Source: JAIEPW01 sp964471915 (GTDB lineage: Bacteria > Acidobacteriota > Terriglobia > Bryobacterales > Bryobacteraceae). From it: DNA of 64,000 nucleotides. The stretch lies in the NCBI GenBank assembly GCA_964471915.1, contig CAYYID010000016.1:35319-99318 (forward strand), given 5' to 3'. This document shows, piece after piece, positions 25,219 through 34,066 of this stretch. How positions within the stretch are numbered: position 1 is the first letter of the stretch; each line of letters starts with the position of its first letter. The notes beneath the pieces are model-generated. The model did no database searches. It had not been told where the DNA came from and was given only the letters and a program-made list of their open reading frames with translations. Made by a program: the position numbers and the translations under genes.

Positions 25219-26520
25219 CTACGCCGGCCGCAGCTCCCCGCGCGTCATCTTGAAATCCCCGATCGGGCCCAGCATCGCTAGCGTCATGCGCTTCGTATCG
25301 AAAAACTGCTGCGCCAGTTTCTGCACCTGCGCGGCGCTCACCGCCTCGATCGCGTCCAGCATCTCGTCGATCGACACGAACCGTCCGAAGTACAACTGCT
25401 GCCGCGCCAGGTTTCCCATCCGGCTGGAGCTCGATTCCAGGCCCAGCACGAAGGATCCCTTCAGATGATCCTTCACCCGCCGCAGTTCCTCCGCGGTGAC
25501 GACGTGATCCTGCAGATCCTGGAGCTCCTTCACGATCGACTCCACCACGCGCCGCGCCGTTCGCGTCCCCGTGCCGGCGTACACCGTCAGGCAACCCGCG
25601 TCGCGGTACAGGTTCATCTCGCTGAACACCGAGTACGCCAGCCCCTGCCGCTCGCGGATGTTCTGGAACAGCCGCGAACTCATGCCCCCGCCCAGCAGCG
25701 TGTTCAGCACGTAGGCCGAGAAGCGGTCCGGGTGCGCCAGCGGCAGCGCCGGCACCCCCAGATAGAGATGCACCTGCTCCAGCGACTGCTTGGCGCGGAA
25801 AACCAGTTGCGCGTGCGGCTCCGGCGCCGCCGGACGTTGCTTCGCCACCGGACCCTTGAGCCCCGCGAACTCCCGCGACACCAGGTCCACCAGGCCCCGG
25901 TGCCGCACATTGCCGGCCGCGGTGATGATCAGGTTCGACGGCGCGTAGACTTCCCTGTGGAACCGCCGCAGCGTGTCGCCGTTGAAGCTCTTCACCGTTT
26001 GCCGCGTCCCCAGGATCGGCCGCCCCAGCGCGTGGTTCTTCCAGAAGGTCCGGGAGAAGATCTCGTGCAGCGTCGCCTCGGGGTTGTCGTTCTCCATCTT
26101 GATTTCCTCGAGGATCACGCCCTTTTCCTTCTCGATGTCCCCGCTATCGAAACGCGGATGCAGCACCAGATCGGAAAGAATGTCGAAGGCCTGCGGCAGG
26201 TGTTCGTCCAGCACCTTGACGTTGTAGCTGACCAGTTCCTTCGAGGTGAAGGCGTCGAGGCCCCCGCCGATGGAGTCCGCCGCCCGCGCGATGTCCTCCG
26301 CCGAGCGCGTCTTCGTGCCCTTGAACAGCATGTGCTCGGTGAAGTGCGAGATGCCGGAGAGTTCCGGCGTTTCCCGGCGGCTGCCGGAGCCGACCCACAC
26401 GCCCACCGCCACCGACCGCATATGCGGCATGAACTCGGTATAGATGCGGACGCCGTTCTTCAGAACCGTTGTTTCGATCTCTCGCGCCTTGAGGGACCGG
26501 GGGAGGGTAAAGACTGCCAC
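25219..26520 (-). CDS. M16-family zinc metalloprotease (processing-peptidase-like)
   Basis: A 433-residue peptidase. The inverted zinc motif is intact: H59-F-T-E62-H63 followed 76 residues later by E139 (ILEEI). GTKTRSAEDIA and FTSKELVSYNVKVL are typical of bacterial homologues of mitochondrial processing peptidase beta subunits, and a C-terminal M16 domain carries the GLAYSVFSE and R/Y region. No signal peptide is present, so it is probably cytoplasmic. It ends 8 bp from the end of the convergent HAD gene. The substrate is unknown; such single-copy genes often flank pnp/dut clusters. Confidence 0.92.
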   Translation of the reverse strand: MAVFTLPRSLKAREIETTVLKNGVRIYTEFMPHMRSVAVGVWVGSGSRRETPELSGISHFTEHMLFKGTKTRSAEDIARAADSIGGGLDAFTSKELVSYNVKVLDEHLPQAFDILSDLVLHPRFDSGDIEKEKGVILEEIKMENDNPEATLHEIFSRTFWKNHALGRPILGTRQTVKSFNGDTLRRFHREVYAPSNLIITAAGNVRHRGLVDLVSREFAGLKGPVAKQRPAAPEPHAQLVFRAKQSLEQVHLYLGVPALPLAHPDRFSAYVLNTLLGGGMSSRLFQNIRERQGLAYSVFSEMNLYRDAGCLTVYAGTGTRTARRVVESIVKELQDLQDHVVTAEELRRVKDHLKGSFVLGLESSSSRMGNLARQQLYFGRFVSIDEMLDAIEAVSAAQVQKLAQQFFDTKRMTLAMLGPIGDFKMTRGELRPA

Positions 26521-26580
26521 ATTTCATTGTATCGCGGGCCCGTGGCGCCTCCCTTGCGAACGCCTACGCCGTTCGTCTTG

Positions 26581-28032
26581 TCAGCGGAGTTCCATCCGCC
26601 GCAAAGCATCGAGGAATCGCCTATCGGCAGGCGCAAGCCTCCCGGCTCGTTGGAGGTCTTCCAGCACGGCACGAGCCTTCTTGAACCACACGGTTTCGCC
26701 GGTCAGCTGGCCTAACAGGAAGCACGGTACCCATACGTCCCGCTGTGCTGCCGCGCTCCCCGGATTCGCCGCCGCCAGCTTCTCTCNNNNNNNNNNNNNN
26801 NNNNNNNNNNNNNNNNNNNNNNNNNNNNNNNNNNNNNNNNNNNNNNNNNNNNNNNNNNNNNNNNNNNNNNNNNNNNNNNNNNNNNNCAAGCTCACGCTTA
26901 CGTCCCGCTGCGCTGCCGCGCTCCCCGGATTCGCCGCCGCCAGCTTCTCTCCGATCCCGAGCGACGCTTCGTACCGCTTTCGCGCCTCCCCCAACTCCCC
27001 CGCCTCCCGCAGCACGTCACCCAACTTGCTCAAGCTAACGCTCACGTCCCGCTGCGCTGCCGCGCTCCCCGGATTCGCCGCCGCCAGCTTCTCTCGGATC
27101 CCGAGCGACGCCCCGTACCGCTTTCGCGCCTCCCCCAACTCCCCCGCCTCCCGCAGCAGGTCACCCAAATTGTTCAAGCTCACGCTTACGTCCCGCTGCG
27201 CTGCCGCGCTCCCCGGATTCGCCGCCGCCAGCTTCTCCAGCACGCTCAGTGACGTCTCGTACCGCGTCCGCGCTCCTCTTAGGTCTCCGGCCTTGCGGTC
27301 CACGTGCCCAAGCTCCACGAGGCTCGCCGCCCGCTCCCGCTCCGAGAGCGAACTCTCCAGCGCCCTCTTGGCGGCCTCCTTCTGCCTGTCGAGGTTTCCC
27401 GCTTCACGGTACAACCGGCCCAACTCGATCCAGCCCCATTGATACTTCGGATCCAGCCGCTGCGCCTTCTCCCACAGGCGGATCGCATCCGCCGTCGTGC
27501 GCTTCCCCCTGTCCTTCATCTCGAGCGCTAGGGTCGCGGTCGCTCGGCGCTGCGCCACCAGCGACGCCTCCTGCGCGTCAGTGATCCGCTCAATGATCGG
27601 GAACGCGCCGTCCAGGTCGCCGTCCGCGAAACGCTGCAGCGCGGCCTGCAACTCCGCATTGGAACTACGGGCCAGCATCTCCATCTGCCGCCGGTACTCC
27701 GCGATCTCCTGGGCGTAAGCCTGATCCCGGCGGGCGATCTCCGCCGCCAGGCGCGACCGCTCTCCGATCACTCCCTCCAGTTCCTTCCGCGCCGCCGCCT
27801 GCTGCTCCCGGGTCTTCGTGAGATCGCGAGCCAGCGCGCGCAGCCTCTGATCGCGGACATCCAGCTCTGCAAAGAGGCGCAGTTCGCGCTCCTCCGCCAG
27901 CTTCCGTTCCCGCGCCACCGTCGCGGCGCGTTGCGCTGTGAGATCCTCCTGCAGCGCTCGCGCCCGGGCGTCGACATCGTTCTGCGCCCATAGCGTCAGG
28001 GCTAGTGAAAACGTCGCCAAGACGAATTTCAT
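26581..28032 (-). CDS. Secreted coiled-coil protein with tandem 48-residue TPR repeats; interrupted by assembly gap
   Basis: Residues 1-16 are a signal peptide (LATFSLALTLWAQ). Residues 18-125 form a charged coiled coil. A TPR-like region follows, including nearly identical 48-residue units reading LAAANPGSAAAQRDVSVSL, then LGDxLREAGELGEARKRY. The last units are separated by 100 N, so true length is unknown; the frame stays open across the placeholder. It begins four bases after the stop of the upstream membrane protein gene, so the two form one operon. Repeats of this kind occur in bacterial signalling and conflict proteins, but no effector domain is fused here. Role unknown. Confidence 0.75.
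   Translation of the reverse strand: MKFVLATFSLALTLWAQNDVDARARALQEDLTAQRAATVARERKLAEERELRLFAELDVRDQRLRALARDLTKTREQQAAARKELEGVIGERSRLAAEIARRDQAYAQEIAEYRRQMEMLARSSNAELQAALQRFADGDLDGAFPIIERITDAQEASLVAQRRATATLALEMKDRGKRTTADAIRLWEKAQRLDPKYQWGWIELGRLYREAGNLDRQKEAAKRALESSLSERERAASLVELGHVDRKAGDLRGARTRYETSLSVLEKLAAANPGSAAAQRDVSVSLNNLGDLLREAGELGEARKRYGASLGIREKLAAANPGSAAAQRDVSVSLSKLGDVLREAGELGEARKRYEASLGIGEKLAAANPGSAAAQRDVSVSLXXXXXXXXXXXXXXXXXXXXXXXXXXXXXXXXXXEKLAAANPGSAAAQRDVWVPCFLLGQLTGETVWFKKARAVLEDLQRAGRLAPADRRFLDALRRMELR
26729..27245 (-). repeat. 144-bp tandem repeat array inside the TPR gene
   Basis: The same segment (encoding AAANPGSAAAQRDV) ends at 27239, 27095 and 26951, giving an exact 144-bp period. 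The copy beyond the gap ends at 26786, 165 bp away rather than 144. Near-identity between copies suggests recent expansion or gene conversion. Confidence 0.9.
26787..26886. other. Assembly gap: exactly 100 N
   Basis: A placeholder of exactly 100 N lies in the tandem repeat array. Taking the 144-bp period, the missing sequence should be 79 bp or 79 plus a multiple of 144 bp, all of which keep the reading frame. Confidence 0.97.
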
Positions 28033-28036
28033 CTCG

Positions 28037-29497
28037 CTACTCCGGTTTCTCCGCCGCGCAAACCTCGGACAGGCTGCGCCGCCGTGCTTCTACCCGGCAC
28101 ACCGCCTCGCCGTCGAACCCACAGACGTAGCCCCCGACCCGCGCCGCGCACTGCCACTCGCTCGCGCGAGCCTGCGCCGCCCGTAGACGGAACTCGCCGC
28201 GCCGGTACGGCCCGCAAACCAGTTCCGCCTCCCGCTTCGCGCGCTCGAGGGCGTCCTTCCGCGCCGCCGTCTCGGTGGGCAACCCATCGAGTCCGGCGCG
28301 GACCATGAGCGGCAGCGTCTTTTCCTCCGGGATCCACGTCTCCGTCTCCTGCGTCCGCCGGGCCTCCAGCAAGCTCTTGGCCCGCGCCGCGAACGCCCCC
28401 GCCGGGTACCGCGCCAGGTAGCCGCGCAGACCGTCGCAATCGCCGGGCTTTCGCGCCGCCCACAGGGCCTCCTCCACGGCGTCCGGCACGCCGCCCCATC
28501 CCAAGCCCCCGCACACCGCGCGCACGCCCGGCACGGCGCAGGCCGCCTCGACCCCCGCCCCGGCGGCGAGACCCAGCGTACCGGCGATCGCCAGCACGCC
28601 CACCGCGAGCCACACCCACCGCGGAATGCGGGCCAGCGGAGCCAGCGATTCTTTGATCTCCTTGACGTCGGTCTTGATCTCCGCTACGTCGCGCGAAAGC
28701 ACGCCCAGCGAATCTTCGATCCGCTGCAGCGGCGCGGTTACGGTCTCCAGCCCGGCGGCGAACCCGTCGAAGGTGGCGATCGTCGCCGCCCGCGGCTCGC
28801 GCGTGGCGATCTCGGCCAGCAGTTTGGTTTCGAAAACGCGGCTCAAACGCGTATCCGTCTTCAGCTTCTCGACGAACGCGATCGCGATCAGGCTGTACCA
28901 GTCTCTTGGGACGTTCCGGTGGTGCCGGGTGTCGATGGTCCAGCCCGTTTCCAGCAGGTCCGCGATCTGCCGCGGCGGCGTAATCCCGGGGGTCCAGCGC
29001 GCGAGGTCGAGATCGAGGTTGCGGCGCAGCGTATCCCGCAGGCGCCGGACCCTCTCGGCGGGAGCGGTCTGCGGATCCAGCAGAAAGAGCTGGGCGTCCG
29101 GCAACGGTGCCGGCAGGGTATCTCCGACGTCCCGCAGATCGGCGGCGACTCCGGCGGCGATCCGCGCCAGTGCGTCCCGCTCCCCCGGATGCAGCAGCGA
29201 AGCCGACGCCGTGCCTACTTCCGCCCGGATCTCCGCCTGGCGCACCAGTTCGCGCGTCGCGATCAGGTAGGCTTCCCGCGTGGCCCGCTCCAGATCGTGG
29301 TTCAGCAGGGGATCCATGGTACGGAGCCCACGAAAGTAGTTCCAGGAGTTCCCTGCGGCCCGGCAGGCCAAGTCATCCGCGCGGTTGCCGATTACGCCTC
29401 CGACCACCGCCTCGACCAGCTTGGCCGGGTCTCCGAGCAGGCCATTCACCACCTGTCCGGCAGCCGCCGTCATTAGCGCCAGCGAAATCGGTTCCAC
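28037..29497 (-). CDS. Membrane protein with soluble N-domain, coiled coil, one TM helix and Cys-rich C-domain; unknown function
   Basis: A 486-residue protein with no recognised family. Residues 1-240 form a soluble helical domain (RDWYSLIAIAFVEKLKTDTRLSRVFETKLLAEI is the best-ordered part). A coiled coil follows (about 250-290, IEDSLGVLSRDVAEIKTDVKEIKESL), then one transmembrane helix (293-315). The C-terminal part includes YLARYPAGAFAARAKSLLEARR, a helix pattern seen in TPR and caspase-associated proteins, and an end domain with about eight cysteines, which suits the periplasm. Start at ATG 29497. It forms an operon with the secreted TPR protein downstream, so the C-domain and the TPR protein could meet in the periplasm (inference). 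Confidence 0.6.
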   Translation of the reverse strand: MEPISLALMTAAAGQVVNGLLGDPAKLVEAVVGGVIGNRADDLACRAAGNSWNYFRGLRTMDPLLNHDLERATREAYLIATRELVRQAEIRAEVGTASASLLHPGERDALARIAAGVAADLRDVGDTLPAPLPDAQLFLLDPQTAPAERVRRLRDTLRRNLDLDLARWTPGITPPRQIADLLETGWTIDTRHHRNVPRDWYSLIAIAFVEKLKTDTRLSRVFETKLLAEIATREPRAATIATFDGFAAGLETVTAPLQRIEDSLGVLSRDVAEIKTDVKEIKESLAPLARIPRWVWLAVGVLAIAGTLGLAAGAGVEAACAVPGVRAVCGGLGWGGVPDAVEEALWAARKPGDCDGLRGYLARYPAGAFAARAKSLLEARRTQETETWIPEEKTLPLMVRAGLDGLPTETAARKDALERAKREAELVCGPYRRGEFRLRAAQARASEWQCAARVGGYVCGFDGEAVCRVEARRRSLSEVCAAEKPE

Positions 29498-29548
29498 GGC
29501 AGCATCGATATTACCAGCGAAGGAACTACGAAACGAACTCCCCCGGCC

Positions 29549-30607
29549 CTACGCGAGCGCCAGTCCCGCCTCCGCCCGCACGGCGAAGTCCGCGAACTCC
29601 CCCCGCGCCAGCTTCGGGAACGCCGCCGCCGCGATCATCGCGGCGTTGTCCGTCGACAGCGCGAAGTCCGGAAAGAACGCCGGCACGCGCAACGCCTTCG
29701 CCTCACGCCGCAAGCCGGAGTTGCACGCCACGCCGCCCGACAGGATCACGCTGCGCGCGCCCGCCGCCTCGGCCGCCGCCGCCGCGCGCTTCAGCAGCTC
29801 CCGGATTACGGTCGACTGGAACGACGCCAGCAGGTCCAGGGTCGCCTGCGGCGTCACCGCCCGCCATTCTTCGGCCGAAGGCCGCCGCACGCGGCGGAAC
29901 AGCTCGCGGCGTTCGGCGATCTCCGCGCCCAGATCGCGCTCCTGCGTCCAGCGCAGCACCGCCGTCTTCAGCCCGCTGAAGCTGAAGTCCAGCTTGTTGC
30001 CCTTCATGTTGGCGAGCGTGAACTTCACCGCGCGCGGATTGCCGAAGGGAGCAAGCTGGTCGATCACCGGGCCGCCCGGATAGCCGAACCCGAGCAGCTT
30101 CGCGACCTTGTCGAACGCCTCTCCCGCGGCGTCGTCGCGCGTCTTGCCGAGCAGCCGGTAGCGCGGGCCTTCCGTTACCTCGAACAGGTGGGTGTGCCCG
30201 CCCGACACCACCAGCGCGAGCGCGGGCAGCTCGACGGCCTGCTGCGAGAGCACCGCATGGATGTGACCCTCGATGTGGTTCACCGCGAGCAGCGGCAGCC
30301 CGTGCGCATAGGCGACGCCCTTGGCGAAGGTCATGCCGACCAGCAGCGACCCGACCAGCCCCGGGCCGTACGTCACCGCAACCGCGCTCAGGTCCGCGTA
30401 GCCGGTCCCGGCGCGCTCCAGCGCCTCGCGCACCACCGGGACGATGGCGCGCAAGTGCTCGCGCGAGGCCAGTTCGGGCACCACGCCGCCGTACTTGCCG
30501 TGCGCGTCGAACTGCGAGGCGACCACCGACGAGAGGATCCGGCCGCCGTCGGCGACCACGGCGGCCGCGGTCTCGTCGCACGACGTTTCGATGCCGAGAA
30601 TCCTCAA
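29549..30607 (-). CDS. tsaD: TsaD (Kae1/Gcp), tRNA threonylcarbamoyladenosine synthesis
   Basis: A 352-residue ASKHA-fold enzyme transferring the threonylcarbamoyl group to A37 of ANN-decoding tRNAs with TsaB and TsaE. It opens RILGIETSCDETAAAVV. The metal-binding H111 and H115 are in NHIEGHIHA, and SGGHTHL, GEAFDKVAKLLGFGYPGG, SFSGLKTA and the late STDNAAMIA are all present. The only start that fits the family N-terminus is TTG at 30607-30605, which overlaps the stop of the DUF3800 gene (TTGA), implying coupled translation. Length is normal. Confidence 0.96.
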   Translation of the reverse strand: MRILGIETSCDETAAAVVADGGRILSSVVASQFDAHGKYGGVVPELASREHLRAIVPVVREALERAGTGYADLSAVAVTYGPGLVGSLLVGMTFAKGVAYAHGLPLLAVNHIEGHIHAVLSQQAVELPALALVVSGGHTHLFEVTEGPRYRLLGKTRDDAAGEAFDKVAKLLGFGYPGGPVIDQLAPFGNPRAVKFTLANMKGNKLDFSFSGLKTAVLRWTQERDLGAEIAERRELFRRVRRPSAEEWRAVTPQATLDLLASFQSTVIRELLKRAAAAAEAAGARSVILSGGVACNSGLRREAKALRVPAFFPDFALSTDNAAMIAAAAFPKLARGEFADFAVRAEAGLALA

Positions 30608-31404
30608 GCCGGCTCCTCGGTCCCGCTGTCGCCGCCCGGCGCGGCGTTTCGATTCTCGGGCTGTCTCCCGACCAAGCGGCGCGTCAGGCACGCCGGACAA
30701 GTGCACGTAGCCTTTGCTGGACTCAGGTGCGACAGCCCATGAATCACCTGATCGCTGGTGTCGAATTTGTGAATGATCTTATCGAGCAGCCGTGTATCGC
30801 CGCGTTCATAGCGGCGATACACCGCGTAGGCCACGAAATCCGCCAACTGCAGCAACCTGGTCGACTTCGAGTCGGCAAAGAACGGAACGTCCGCGAAGTT
30901 CCTGACTCGCCCATAGGCTGTACCCATGCTGCGATACTCCCGCAGCAGGGTCTGAAGATGGCTCTCGTACCGGCTCTCGTCGAAGATGATCAACCCGCGC
31001 TGCGTGTCACCTTGGGAATGCAGGCGTGCCAGGTACAGATCGAAGCGGCGGCAGAGTTCCTCGAATGCCCTCGCCATCGGGTCGCCGCTAGATGCCTTCT
31101 CCAGCGCCACTCCGAAGAGCGTCACGTTCGCCTGCTTGCTGCCCGCCAGCACGCCGTACAGGGAGTCGACCAAGGCATTGCGTTCGGTAACCGGGAGCGA
31201 GTGCCACGGTTCCTTCCGGTGCTGGGCGATCTCCTGGGCATGGAACTCGACGGCGGCCGCCGGGAACTTCGCTTCGGCGATCTCGTCGACGGCCTTGTTC
31301 AGCCAGTACACCTGGCGTTCGAACACCGCGACACCGCCCAACACGAAGTGCCGCTCGCCCACCGTTTCCGGGGTTCCGGACTCGTCGACGTAGAGCAGGT
31401 GCAC
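30604..31404 (-). CDS. DUF3800 protein
   Basis: A 266-residue protein with the DUF3800 pattern: an opening LLYVDESGT (D7, E8), a middle GLIIFDESRYE, and the late STRLLQLADFVAYAVYRRYE. These acidic positions sit in an RNase H-like fold, and a nuclease activity is often suspected but not proven. The C-terminus adds CTCPAC, a possible half zinc site, and a disordered tail. Members are frequent in mobile and defence islands, yet here the gene is translationally coupled to the essential tsaD. Divergent from queA. Confidence 0.8.
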   Translation of the reverse strand: MHLLYVDESGTPETVGERHFVLGGVAVFERQVYWLNKAVDEIAEAKFPAAAVEFHAQEIAQHRKEPWHSLPVTERNALVDSLYGVLAGSKQANVTLFGVALEKASSGDPMARAFEELCRRFDLYLARLHSQGDTQRGLIIFDESRYESHLQTLLREYRSMGTAYGRVRNFADVPFFADSKSTRLLQLADFVAYAVYRRYERGDTRLLDKIIHKFDTSDQVIHGLSHLSPAKATCTCPACLTRRLVGRQPENRNAAPGGDSGTEEPA

Positions 31405-31539
31405 AAAAGGAAATAGCCAGGCGAGGAGAACCTCAACGAGCCGCGAAACACGCAGCCCTACCTAGCTCATCTCACTTATACCGCACCAGGTGCCTTCGGG
31501 CAACCGAGGGCGCTGCCGCTATCCTGGAATCTGCAACCA

Positions 31540-32550
31540 ATGCTGGTCTCCGACTTCGACTACCACTTGCCCCCGGAACTCATCGCCCAGGAACCCCTGG
31601 CCGATCGTGCCGCCTCGCGCATGCTGGTCGTCGACCGCGCCCGGCAAACCCTCGAGGACCGCCAGTTCCGCGACCTGCCGTCCTACCTCGCCCCCGGCGA
31701 CTGCCTGGTGCTCAACAACTCCCGCGTCATTCCCTCGCGCCTGCTGGGGCGTCGCGAAGGCTTTTCCGGCCAGGCCGAGGTCTTTCTCACGCGGCCCCTG
31801 GACTCCGGCCAGCGGTCCTGGGAGGCGCTGGTGCACCCCGGGCGCAAACTCCGCAGCGGGGAGCGCGTTCGCCTCGCGGCCGACTTCACTGTGCTCATCA
31901 CCGGGCGGGGCGAGCGCGGCGTCCGCACCGTACACCTCGAAACGCCTGGCGATCCGCTGGCCGCCATCGAGAAGTACGGTCACGTCCCGCTGCCGCCCTA
32001 CATCGACCGCCCGGACCGCCCCGCCGATCGCGAGCGCTACCAGACCGTCTTCGCTTCTCAGGCGGGATCCGTCGCCGCGCCCACCGCCGGGCTGCACTTC
32101 ACCCCGGAGGTCCTCGCCGCCTGCCGCGCCGCCGGCGCGGAAGTGGCCGAGGTGACGCTCCACGTCGGCCTGGGCACCTTCCAACCGCTGAATTCCGACG
32201 TCGTCGAGGAGGTGACGTTGCACACGGAACTTTTTTCGATTCCCCCGGAATCCTGGGAGAGGATCGAGCGCGCGCAGCGGCGCGTCGCGGTGGGCACCAC
32301 CTCGGTGCGGACGCTGGAAAGCGCGGTACGGCTCGGCCGCCGCGAAGGAGACACCAACCTGTTCATCTATCCCGGCTTCGAGTTCCAGCGCACGGGAGCG
32401 CTGCTCACCAACTTCCACCTGCCCAAGTCCAGCCTCTTGCTGCTGGTAAGCGCTTTGGCAGGCGAAGAACTCATGCGCGAGGCTTACCGCCACGCCGTGG
32501 ACCGGCGGTACCGTTTTTTCTCTTACGGCGACTGCATGTTGATCGTCTAG
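31540..32550 (+). CDS. queA: QueA, S-adenosylmethionine:tRNA ribosyltransferase-isomerase
   Basis: A 336-residue enzyme that adds the epoxycyclopentanediol ring to preQ1-modified tRNA at position 34, the penultimate step of queuosine synthesis. Diagnostic stretches: FDYHLPPELIAQEPL, DCLVLNNSRVIPSRL, KYGHVPLPPYI, RYQTVFASQAGSVAAPTAGLHFT, HVGLGTFQPL, and the closing TNFHLPKSSLLLLVSAL with YRFFSYGDCMLI. Length and all motifs are normal. No ribosome-binding site stands out. Confidence 0.97.
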   Translation: MLVSDFDYHLPPELIAQEPLADRAASRMLVVDRARQTLEDRQFRDLPSYLAPGDCLVLNNSRVIPSRLLGRREGFSGQAEVFLTRPLDSGQRSWEALVHPGRKLRSGERVRLAADFTVLITGRGERGVRTVHLETPGDPLAAIEKYGHVPLPPYIDRPDRPADRERYQTVFASQAGSVAAPTAGLHFTPEVLAACRAAGAEVAEVTLHVGLGTFQPLNSDVVEEVTLHTELFSIPPESWERIERAQRRVAVGTTSVRTLESAVRLGRREGDTNLFIYPGFEFQRTGALLTNFHLPKSSLLLLVSALAGEELMREAYRHAVDRRYRFFSYGDCMLIV

Positions 32551-32569
32551 GTGTCATAATTAGAGCGGC

Positions 32570-34066
32570 TTGCAGAACGTAGCGACCATCTCCACCCTCT
32601 TGCATCAGGCTCGCCGGCGGTATTCGGCGCGCGTTACGGTGCGGCAGTTCGCCCTGGCCGCGGCCGGCGCCGCGGCGGCTTTCGTGCTCTTGCTGCTGGT
32701 GGGCACCCAGGTGCTCGACTGGTGGTGGCCCGCGGCGATCTTCGGCGCGGCGCTGGCCTTCGGCATCTGGCGGACCTGGGGACGCGTGCCGTCCGAGTAT
32801 GCCGCCGCCCAGACCATCGACCGTGAATTGCACCTGCAGGACGCCCTCTCGACCGCTTATGCCTTCCGCGACGCGGACCTCGGCGTGCGCGATCCCCTGC
32901 GCCTCGCGCAACAAGCCGACGCCGCGCGCGCGGCCTCGGGTGTCAACCTCGCCGCCGTGATTCCGCTGCAGGTTCCGCGCGAGGCCTACTTAGCCGCCGG
33001 CCTGGTCGCCGTGGCGCTGGCGCTGTTCGGGATCCGCTACGGCGTCCTCGGCACGCTGGACCTCAAAGCCTCGCTGGTCGACATCGCCTTCGACAATTTC
33101 TTCGCGCCCGATACGCGAACGCTGGCCAAGAACAACGCCCAGCGCCCGCCCCTCATGCCGCCCGGTCTCGAAGACGCCGACGCGCAGAACTCGACGCTCG
33201 ACACCGCGCAGGACAAGCCGTTGAACGCCGATCCGCAACCCGACCAGGATATCCGGGAGCCGGAAGCGAACGCCGATCCCAAGTCCCAGGCCTCCGGCAA
33301 GTCCGACCAGAAGGAAGGCAACCAGGAGGGCGGGGAGCAGCAGCAGGGCAAGGAAGGCAAGCCCAACGAGTCCGAGGGCAAGGAAGGTCAGGAACAGAAG
33401 GGCGAGCAGGGCAAGCAGGGCAAGCAGGAGCAGAAGCCTGGTGACGGCAAGCCCGGCAAGCAGGCCTCCGAGTCGCAAAGCCTGATGGACAAGATGCGCG
33501 ACGCGCTCAACAACCTGGTGAACAAGATGAAGTCTGAGCCCAAGGAGGGCAAGGAGAACGCACAGAATCAGAAGCAAGGCCAGCAACAGCAAGGCGAAAA
33601 GGGCAAGCAGCAGGCCAAGTCGGATTCCGGTCAGAACCAGCAGAATGCCGAGGCCAAGAACGAGCAGGGCCAGCAGGGCGAGCAGTCCTCGCAGCAGGCG
33701 CGGGCCAACGAGCGTTCGAGCGACCAGGCGCCGTCCCCCGATTCCAAGGGCGGCGTCGGGCAGCAGGACGGCGCCAAGGATGCGCAGATCGCCGAGCAGC
33801 TCGAAGCCATGGGCAAGATCAGCGAGATCCTGGGCAAGCGCCAGCAGACGCTATCGGGCGAGGTGATGGTCGAGGTGCAGAATTCGCGGCAGTCGCTGAA
33901 GACCGCCTATTCGAACAAGTCCGCCAAGCACGCCGAGGCCGGCGGCGAAGTGCACCGCGACGAAGTGCCGCTGGTGTTCCAGCAGTACGTGCAGCAGTAC
34001 TTCGAAGAGATCCGCAAGGCTCCGAAACCCGCCAAAGCTGCTCCGGCGCGCGACGGCGGGAACTAG
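32570..34066 (+). CDS. Membrane protein with long Gln/Lys/Gly/Glu-rich disordered region (DUF4175-like)
   Basis: A 498-residue protein with two hydrophobic segments near the N-terminus (about residues 26-65), another near 141-160, and then a long low-complexity tail. About residues 230-395 are almost only Q, K, G, E, N and S (GEQQQGKEGKPNESEGKE), before a final helical domain with SEILGKRQQTLSGEVMVEVQNSRQSLK. The layout resembles DUF4175-type proteins found beside MoxR/Bat genes. The start is probably TTG 32570; a downstream GTG is possible. Role unknown. Confidence 0.6.
   Translation: MQNVATISTLLHQARRRYSARVTVRQFALAAAGAAAAFVLLLLVGTQVLDWWWPAAIFGAALAFGIWRTWGRVPSEYAAAQTIDRELHLQDALSTAYAFRDADLGVRDPLRLAQQADAARAASGVNLAAVIPLQVPREAYLAAGLVAVALALFGIRYGVLGTLDLKASLVDIAFDNFFAPDTRTLAKNNAQRPPLMPPGLEDADAQNSTLDTAQDKPLNADPQPDQDIREPEANADPKSQASGKSDQKEGNQEGGEQQQGKEGKPNESEGKEGQEQKGEQGKQGKQEQKPGDGKPGKQASESQSLMDKMRDALNNLVNKMKSEPKEGKENAQNQKQGQQQQGEKGKQQAKSDSGQNQQNAEAKNEQGQQGEQSSQQARANERSSDQAPSPDSKGGVGQQDGAKDAQIAEQLEAMGKISEILGKRQQTLSGEVMVEVQNSRQSLKTAYSNKSAKHAEAGGEVHRDEVPLVFQQYVQQYFEEIRKAPKPAKAAPARDGGN

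Noticed and set aside
26729..27245. Tandem array considered as a CRISPR
   Set aside because: Units are 144 bp, in frame and coding for TPR-like residues, with no unique spacers.
32990..33592. Leu-rich minus-strand frame resembling a membrane protein
   Set aside because: Antisense of the Gln/Lys tract, which mechanically yields Leu-rich codons.
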